Below are positions 58,508 through 64,000 of a DNA stretch of 64,000 bases, one piece after another. The position numbers were made by a program, and so were the translations under genes. Every line of letters starts with the position of its first letter. Within the stretch, counting starts at the first letter, position 1. The stretch is from Nomia melanderi (Eukaryota; Arthropoda; Insecta; Hymenoptera; Halictidae): positions 10,106,001-10,170,000 of the forward strand of contig NC_135002.1 of the NCBI RefSeq assembly GCF_051020985.1, given 5' to 3'. Under the pieces are notes generated by a model. It had not been told where the DNA came from, made no database searches, and saw nothing but the letters and a program-made list of their open reading frames with translations.

Positions 58508-58839
58508 TTGACTCCACGAAACAGGGAGCAGAGAAAAATTATGCAATTGTATATACTGACTCGACAAATTTTCCTTTAAGTGAAAAATTAAATACACATT
58601 ATAGAATATATTTTACTTTATTATTACGGGTACAGTCTTAATCCAACAACCATGTAAAATGCATAAAGCATTATATTCTTCCAATAATTTTTATCATTAA
58701 CGTAATCGGACAGGACCAAAAGAATTTATTTAATTTCGTGGAACTAAACCCAAGAACACAGAAATGTATTTCAACTAGGAAAACATAGGTATTAATCAAT
58801 CAACGATAAAATTTCAAGAAATTTGTAAACTGGAGTTAA
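58508..58839 (-). mobile_element. Family F inverted-repeat element, copy F3
   Basis: Reverse-oriented copy of 332 bp, the same length as F1. On the minus strand it begins GGTTAACTCCAG (TTAA at 58836-58839), contains a TGTACCCGTAATAATAAAGT block like F1 and F2, and ends CGTGGAGTCAATCG. The distal tetranucleotide is TTGA on the plus strand. Non-coding. Confidence 0.75.
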
Positions 58840-58851
58840 CCGGTTTCGCCA

Positions 58852-59610
58852 ATGGGCGGCTCAAATCTTGCAGTGTATGTGCCTACAACTACAGAACTTT
58901 ATACACGGTTTTATAAGGTTGGAATGGGAGAAGGTTTCAAAAGCGAAGAGAAAAGTGCAACGCTCGTGCATAGCAGTTTCCCGGCACCCGTGGACGAAGA
59001 TTATCTTCCCGACGTAGGCGTCTCGGGTGTCCGCGACGGCGGTGCTACGCCGAAACTGTCGATCCGTACAAATTTCAAGGCCACGGCTCGAAGCACGGGA
59101 ACACGTGCGTCTTCCCCCAAGGCCGGACGTCGCATGATCTTCGTGTTCCCTGTCCCGGGGTCCTTGAAACGTGAACGAAATAGGTGCGCGCGGAGGGCGG
59201 CGACAGAAGACAGACCCACGCGGAACGCGACTTCTACGATGCTCGACGAATCCGAGGCGATTACGCTTGTAGCGCGTTCGAGTAAAGGAAGCGGGAAGAT
59301 ATTTCAGATTTCAAATCATTGGGACTTTTTTCCTCCATTTTTCTATCAGCTCTTTATTTTATCCTTACGTCCTATAGCAGGACTTCTATTATTCCGCGTA
59401 TCAAATATTCACAATCGTTCTAACATTGCATTTCCGATATTAAAAAATCGAGGTACCAAGCAGTTTCGCCAAACTTCACGAGAACACGATAAATTCTGTG
59501 TAGAAAAATTGAAAAATGGGTTACGAATAGATCAAGGCTGCCTGTTCCTAAATCTCCCCGTAAAATCCATCTGCTACACCGCTAGGCACAATAAGCTACA
59601 TCGTAAATAA
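58852..59610 (+). CDS. Long ATG frame, unknown product
   Basis: A 252-codon plus-strand frame opens with ATGGGCGGC 13 bp after the F3 terminus. Residues 1-145 are mixed and hydrophilic (YVPTTTELYTRFYKVGMGEG, then an acidic VDEDYLPD stretch and a basic KRERNRCARR stretch). The C-terminal third, read from AT-rich DNA, is hydrophobic and then basic and looks less protein-like. I see no catalytic motif or domain, and I do not recognise it. For near-average GC the length is longer than expected by chance. An exon, a lineage-specific gene or a lucky frame are all possible. Confidence 0.2.
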   Translation: MGGSNLAVYVPTTTELYTRFYKVGMGEGFKSEEKSATLVHSSFPAPVDEDYLPDVGVSGVRDGGATPKLSIRTNFKATARSTGTRASSPKAGRRMIFVFPVPGSLKRERNRCARRAATEDRPTRNATSTMLDESEAITLVARSSKGSGKIFQISNHWDFFPPFFYQLFILSLRPIAGLLLFRVSNIHNRSNIAFPILKNRGTKQFRQTSREHDKFCVEKLKNGLRIDQGCLFLNLPVKSICYTARHNKLHRK

Positions 59611-59872
59611 ATATAGATGTCCTTGAAATTTTTTAGAAACCCACACTCTCAGAAAGTAGTCACCGGAGAGATCGCGGAACTGGCGATCGGACAGGATCAA
59701 CGCGATACAGAACGCAAACGTGTGGTAATAACAGTTACAAAACTTTAAATCTTAAGTGCGCCTAAAAATAGATCGAAACTTGTGAAGTTTATCTTCTGAG
59801 TTCCAGTGAAAAGGAAATGCATACGAAGCGCAGCAACGAATAATTCGAATCCTAGAATCTTTGTGTATCCAG
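59611..59872. other. Mixed spacer
   Basis: No element or RNA gene seen. It ends with a TTTGTGTATCCAG acceptor-like motif. Confidence 0.4.
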
Positions 59873-60467
59873 TTTGTATCGGAGAGAAACGAAGAAACTC
59901 CAAGAGTTACAGAGGATTAACCGGGCTAGGAAAAATTGTCCTATCGACTTCGAGGGAAAGACGCAAACGGGCTTCGTATTGTCATCCCTGCGAGTGACAG
60001 AGGCTCGTCAGCCCCACCCCCAGGTCACGGTGCTCGAGAATAGTGCAGCGGCGGTGGCGGCGGCGGTTCGCGGACGGGTCAGAGGCGGCGGTGGCGGTGG
60101 CGAGGCGGTGTGCGCCGATTATAGGCACTCGAGGCAGGCGGTAGAGAACATGACTGGTAGCCGATATATCTATACGACGTGTTCGCCCCAGCCGCCCGTG
60201 ACCACGTGGCCTTGTCCTTGTACGACGTCGACGTCGAGCACTCTGTGCCACCGACACCCGCCGTCGTCGGTCGTCGTGGAACCTTCCTATAACGAGCCTC
60301 GCAGCGGTCGCGGAGAGGAGAGAAGAAGAAAGATAGAGAGGGAAGGAGGGAATGAGATGAACGCTGGCTCTACATGTGTGTTGGTATATGCGCACTACAC
60401 TATCCACATATTTCTATGCGAAGTACGCGCGCGCGCGCGCGCGCGTGTGTGTGTGTGTTTGGTTTAG
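59873..60467 (+). CDS. Candidate exon, unknown product
   Basis: After the acceptor-like TTTGTGTATCCAG|, a frame stays open for about 198 codons to a TAG at 60465-60467; the preceding in-frame stop is at 59853. It reads KKLQELQRINRARKN, then an Ala/Gly-rich low-complexity part, then HSRQAVENMTGSRYIYTTCS and a Pro/Thr/Ser/Cys-rich segment. The tail (ARARARVCVC) is only the CG/TG microsatellite, so any real exon must end before about 60425. No clear donor is found. A 141-codon minus-strand frame overlaps. Unrecognised; could be part of a regulatory protein or chance in GC-rich DNA. Confidence 0.22.
60426..60458. repeat. (CG)n(TG)n compound microsatellite
   Basis: An alternating CG run of about 20 bp passes directly into a TG run of about 14 bp. 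It is a perfect alternating purine-pyrimidine tract with Z-DNA potential. Confidence 0.9.
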
Positions 60468-61135
60468 CAGTGGAACGTTTGCGTATTGCGAAGGCGCCGT
60501 TTAACGCGGAATTACGAGCGGGTAATCCGTCTGCCAACATGGAACCGCGTCATCGTAACTGTAAATCGTGTACCTATTGATTGATCGGCTTGTAATTGAC
60601 CGGCAATTACACGATTAACAAGGGGTCACTGATTGGAGAACGTTACGTCTCGTTATACTCCGCCAACCATGACATTACCTACAACGCGTCGTAATTTGCG
60701 AACGGTTCGCCGCGGTAGCGGCACCGAATCAGTCTTGTTTTTTCGTTTCGACCGAGCGTCCGGCCGTGCTTTTGAATTAATGAAGCGTTTTGTTTGTTTG
60801 CCAAAAGTGTTTGTCGGTTACAGAGCGTAGCTTCTAGTTGCTCTTCCAATCTCCTTTTTAGGATATTTTAGTTTTTTGAGCCTCTTGTGGCATCTCGAAA
60901 CTGGGAACGTAAGTTTACTTTGGTTATTTCAGGAACACGGTTGAGTTCGTTTTTTGACACGAATAACGTAGGTCTGTTTGTCGGTGCGTTCTAGCACAAA
61001 TTACGAAAGAAATTGCAGGGAAACGTTCAAAAGAAACGAGTTATTGAATATTTAGAAAAAGTCGCGGAAAAATGACCAAGCTTATTATTGAAGGCCATTC
61101 CCGATGATAATTGTTGATAAATTCAACGAGCATAC
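60468..61135. other. Mixed stretch
   Basis: CpG-rich to about 60790, then AT-rich. A 65-codon plus-strand frame has no motif. Confidence 0.45.
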
Positions 61136-61245
61136 GAATGCTTTATTGCCTCTATTTATTTTTCATTTTCAAGCTGGAATATAAGGCTATGAATTCTTTA
61201 TTGCCTGTATTTATCTTTCATTTTCAAACGAGAATATAAATCATT
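61136..61245. repeat. Tandem dimer, unit 55 bp
   Basis: GAATGCTTTATTGCCTCTAT and GAATTCTTTATTGCCTGTAT start units at 61136 and 61191. The units stay aligned through TTTCATTTTCAA and GAATATAA without indels. Confidence 0.85.
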
Positions 61246-61684
61246 CGAGCCTGGAGAAAGAGGCTATGAGAAATAAATACTCGGCCGTTTAAGTGTGAAC
61301 AGACTGCCGCGCGCATCGAGTAAAAAATGGTTGGCACACAGAGCGTAATGGCGTTTCGCGGGCAGCCGGGAACGTTCCCTAATGGGTCTGGGCTCGCGTT
61401 CGGTTCTTTGGCCATTCAATTTGTGATTCTCCGTATCGGCGGCGCGCGAATTGTCCTACCGCGAACACGGTCAATTAACGCGACATGACTATCAGGTTTA
61501 CCAGGCTTAACCGATGCGCTAACTCGTGCCGGACACTCAATAAATTCTCGCCCGTGGTCGGTTACGCTTTACCGTTTGAACCCCGAACAATCCGGCATGC
61601 TTTCACATCGTATCGTCCAACGTACACATTAGACTTGTTACGTTCACTTTTCGAAAATTATCGAAATAAAGAGGAAATTCTCTT
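61246..61684. other. CpG-rich patch
   Basis: Moderately GC-rich with frames of 63 (-) and 67 (+) codons. Nothing recognised. Confidence 0.4.
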
Positions 61685-61935
61685 TTAACCCCTTGACCTA
61701 CGATGTCGTGTCAGACTCGCGACGAAAATTTGAAACTGAATTTGGGATATCTTCGTGTCACTCATACTTTTTACATATGAATTAAATATTACTTTTCTAT
61801 TATCAATTGTTAACTTTTGGAGTAAACGTAGGCATAAAATAAGCATCAAAATTTGTTCTTTTTCTAATAAATTATGGACGATAAAGTAGTTATATCAATC
61901 ACAGTTCAGAAATAAATCATAGGGTAAGGAATTAA
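61685..61935 (-). mobile_element. Family D TTAA-type MITE, copy D3
   Basis: A 251-bp element, TTAACCCCTTGACCTACGAT at left and ATAGGGTAAGGAATTAA at right, with TTAA at both ends. The reverse complement aligns with D1 and D2 through the ACTACTTTATCG block and GATAATAGAAAAGTAATATT. It carries the long subterminal GTCGTGTCAGACTCGCGACG also present in the fragment at 19604. Non-coding. Confidence 0.8.
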
Positions 61936-63416
61936 GAAACTTTGATAAGGGAATTTGACTTAGCAGTAAAACACTTCTAATTTTATCTTATTATTTTCAA
62001 TCAATTTAAAAATGTATCTACTGAACACCGGTAGGTTGTTTAATGTTAGCTATTATATCAATTCGATTTACGGTTTGAATCTGAGAACTAATTTTCTACG
62101 AGATCTACGAGATTAAATACTTTTCCCGATGGATCTACGAGATAAAAGAAGATCAAGAGAGAAATTACCGTGAAAAATCTTGACTTTTCAGTTTCTCCTT
62201 CATTAATATAATTCTTTCGACTGTACAGTACTTCGAGGACTACTCGACAGTCGACGCAATGTATGGCAACCGTTGGTCGCGAGCGATTCGCGTGTCGATC
62301 GCGTCGGTCGGTCAACGTTGCCGTAACTTTTGCGATTCGTGTGTTTTTTCCTTGGTTTCTCGTCCCGTTAATGACACGGACGGTTCGGAGGCAGAATAAA
62401 ATTGCTACTTCACCTCTTATCTAGCGTAATGTTACGCAATCCGACAGACCAGAGACGCGATCTTCCGGTATTGAAGACAAATGCGCGCATGCTCTTCACC
62501 GGCGAGTCACGTAAAGATCTCGCGTTTACCTTTGTACGCTTCACCTTTTTTGTAAGAATCGATGGAAGGCGATACGCGATGAAATATGTTGATCGTTTCT
62601 ATTATAAAAGAAGTGTCTGCTTTATAAATGATCTGGATGAACTTGAAGTCCTATTCGATAATGTATTTATTTTTACCGCGATATCGTTATATTTTATATT
62701 TAGATCCTCTGCTCGCGATTCTCGGTGACTTTAAAATTAGATGAAAAATAATTATCGGTAGATATATTTGTGACACACGAGAATGCGTTCAACTTGTCGG
62801 AAATGTTCTAATAATCTACTAAAGAATTTATCATTTTAATCACGAATTATCATGTTTCGTCAGTTCGATTCAAACTTCGATACAGTCAACTCTCGGAAGA
62901 CTGAACTAAATAGAATAATCACGAGAACAAACCACGATGATTAAACTCGTTCGAATAATAACAATCGCTATTACACGTGTCCGTCACTCGAGGAACGAAT
63001 AAAACTGCCAACGATCGTTCCGCGGGAGACTGATCGTTGAGTCACATTGATTCAAGTTGCGCGAATCTACGAAACGAAAAGAATTGTCTCTTAATTCACT
63101 TTGTCCACTTCATCCACCTCGTTTTGTCTTACAAATGATTTTATCAAAGTTTCCTAAAAGAAAACAAAAGTACACCCAACTATTCCATAAGACAATTCCA
63201 AAAGTTCATTTACTTTCATCGTTCAATTAATTAATCTCCCGATTACAACTTTCGATTCCGAAAGCTAACTTTCAACTCCTCGCGAACGAGGATTTTCGAA
63301 AGTACCAAAAACCTATAAGCTAAATTAATACCGAACCCTGAAATACTAAAAACTAATAAAACCCAACACTCTTTCACCATTCGAATAATCAAATTCATTA
63401 ACCGCAATTTTCAATT
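61936..63416. other. Mostly AT-rich stretch
   Basis: A CpG-rich patch at 62220-62540 carries part of a 108-codon plus-strand frame (62402-62728) with no motif. The rest is AT-rich and featureless. Confidence 0.45.
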
Positions 63417-63638
63417 TTAACACTAAAACTACCGGACAGTTGAATTGACTTTTAGAAATTCCTCTACAGAAACTTCAACGGTGCATCTATCGAGACTTTA
63501 ATATCTTTATATTTCAGTTCATGTATTACTAAATCAATTTCTTTAATAATTTCTCAGAGAGGCATATGTTTTTGATAACTGCAAAATGAAGAGATCAGGA
63601 ATGTCTCGTTCCGACCCGTCCGGTAATTTTAGCATTAA
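63417..63638 (+). mobile_element. Family B TTAA-type MITE, copy B5
   Basis: A 222-bp element, TTAACACTAAAACTACCGG at left and CCGGTAATTTTAGCATTAA at right, with TTAA at both ends. The interior is more diverged from B1-B3, but the ACTGCAAAATGAAGAGATCA segment aligns with the family signature. Confidence 0.75.
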
Positions 63639-63680
63639 AAAGAAACTCTCAATACGTCGTACTGTTCGTCCTCGATGGGT

Positions 63681-64000
63681 TAAGGGTTAACGTACAAGGT
63701 CCCAGGATTTCGAGGATGGTTCCGACCGCGATACGAAGCACGCGATGCATCTAAACGGGGAACACGTGAGAACCAGTTCGGATCCAGTCCCCCCCGCCAG
63801 CCCTCCTCGCCGGCCGCGGCGGTTGCAGTTGCACCGGCTGGTGGTCGCGCATCGATCGGTCGCCAAGGCCGCGTCTTATTCGGGCAAGGCCAAGGTCGTT
63901 GGCTGGCATTGCCGGCGAGCGAAGGTGAGATCGCAATTTCTCGGCGCACGGGGGTTGCGCTTGCGGAAAGTGCGGCCGAGGTCACGGTGATCGAAGCGCA
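63681..64000 (+). CDS. Candidate partial exon at window edge
   Basis: A GC-rich segment open on the plus strand from just after a TAA at about 63678 to the window end with no stop. It reads through GFRGWFRPRYEARDASKRG and an Ala/Val-rich stretch to ASEGEIAISRRTGVALAES. A second plus frame starts at ATG 63745 and reaches GCGAAG|GTGAGATC (donor at 63925) in phase 0 after 60 codons. The minus strand is also open for 101 codons. The product is unrecognised and the strand undecided. Confidence 0.2.

Noticed and set aside
1..64000. CRISPR arrays, operons, ribosome binding sites and replication origins
   Set aside because: No regularly spaced identical repeats or bacterial gene organisation. The composition and repeats are those of an animal nuclear genome.

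Overview
The window reads as nuclear DNA of an insect. The AT-rich/GC-rich mosaic, frequent CpG and high density of short TTAA-flanked elements suggest a hymenopteran, perhaps a bee or other aculeate; that placement is inference, because no marker gene is present. I recognise no complete protein-coding gene, no rRNA, no tRNA, no CRISPR array and no transposase. It is best read as intergenic or long-intron sequence. AT-rich stretches of about 0.5-2 kb alternate with CpG-dense islands of about 200-800 bp. Most open frames in those islands are open simply because GC-rich DNA has few stops, and they often run on both strands at once.

The best-supported features are mobile elements: at least six families of non-autonomous TTAA-bounded inverted-repeat elements (piggyBac-type MITEs). 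Family A (TTAACACGTTGACTGCCA) lies at 481-727, 4104-4333 and 11984-12185, with fragments near 38262 and 39882. Family B (TTAACACTAGAACTACC) lies at 10370-10592, 27669-27891, about 30078-30276, 54703-54770 and 63417-63638. Family C (TTAACCCTTTGCACTCG-like) lies at 10150-10373, 16149-16389, 17620-17855 and 30771-31008. Family D (TTAACCCCTTGCCCTA) lies at 17231-17451, 19178-19426 and 61685-61935, with ends at 19604 and 57937. Family F (GGTTAACTCCAG) lies at 29739-30070, 49452-49742 and 58508-58839. Single elements E (33838-34002) and G (36908-37386) complete the set. Some are nested or abutting: C and B share one TTAA at 10370-10373, and F abuts a truncated B at 30070.

There are five diverged non-coding tandem arrays with units of 55-145 bp (9.4, 15.0, 51.8, 56.4 and 61.1 kb), a compact 4 x 20 bp array at 55370, and microsatellites including a 68-bp TC tract at 54009.

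Signs of genes are weak and listed at low confidence. They are a start-codon-plus-donor exon candidate at 34309-34386 (+), a 15-nt microexon candidate at 39562-39576 (+), a minus-strand exon candidate at 22227-22471, ATG-initiated long frames at 58852-59610 (+) and 48524-49303 (-), and a frame running off the right edge at 63681-64000. The GC-rich islands are the likeliest places for promoters, first exons or enhancers, but sequence alone cannot separate these.
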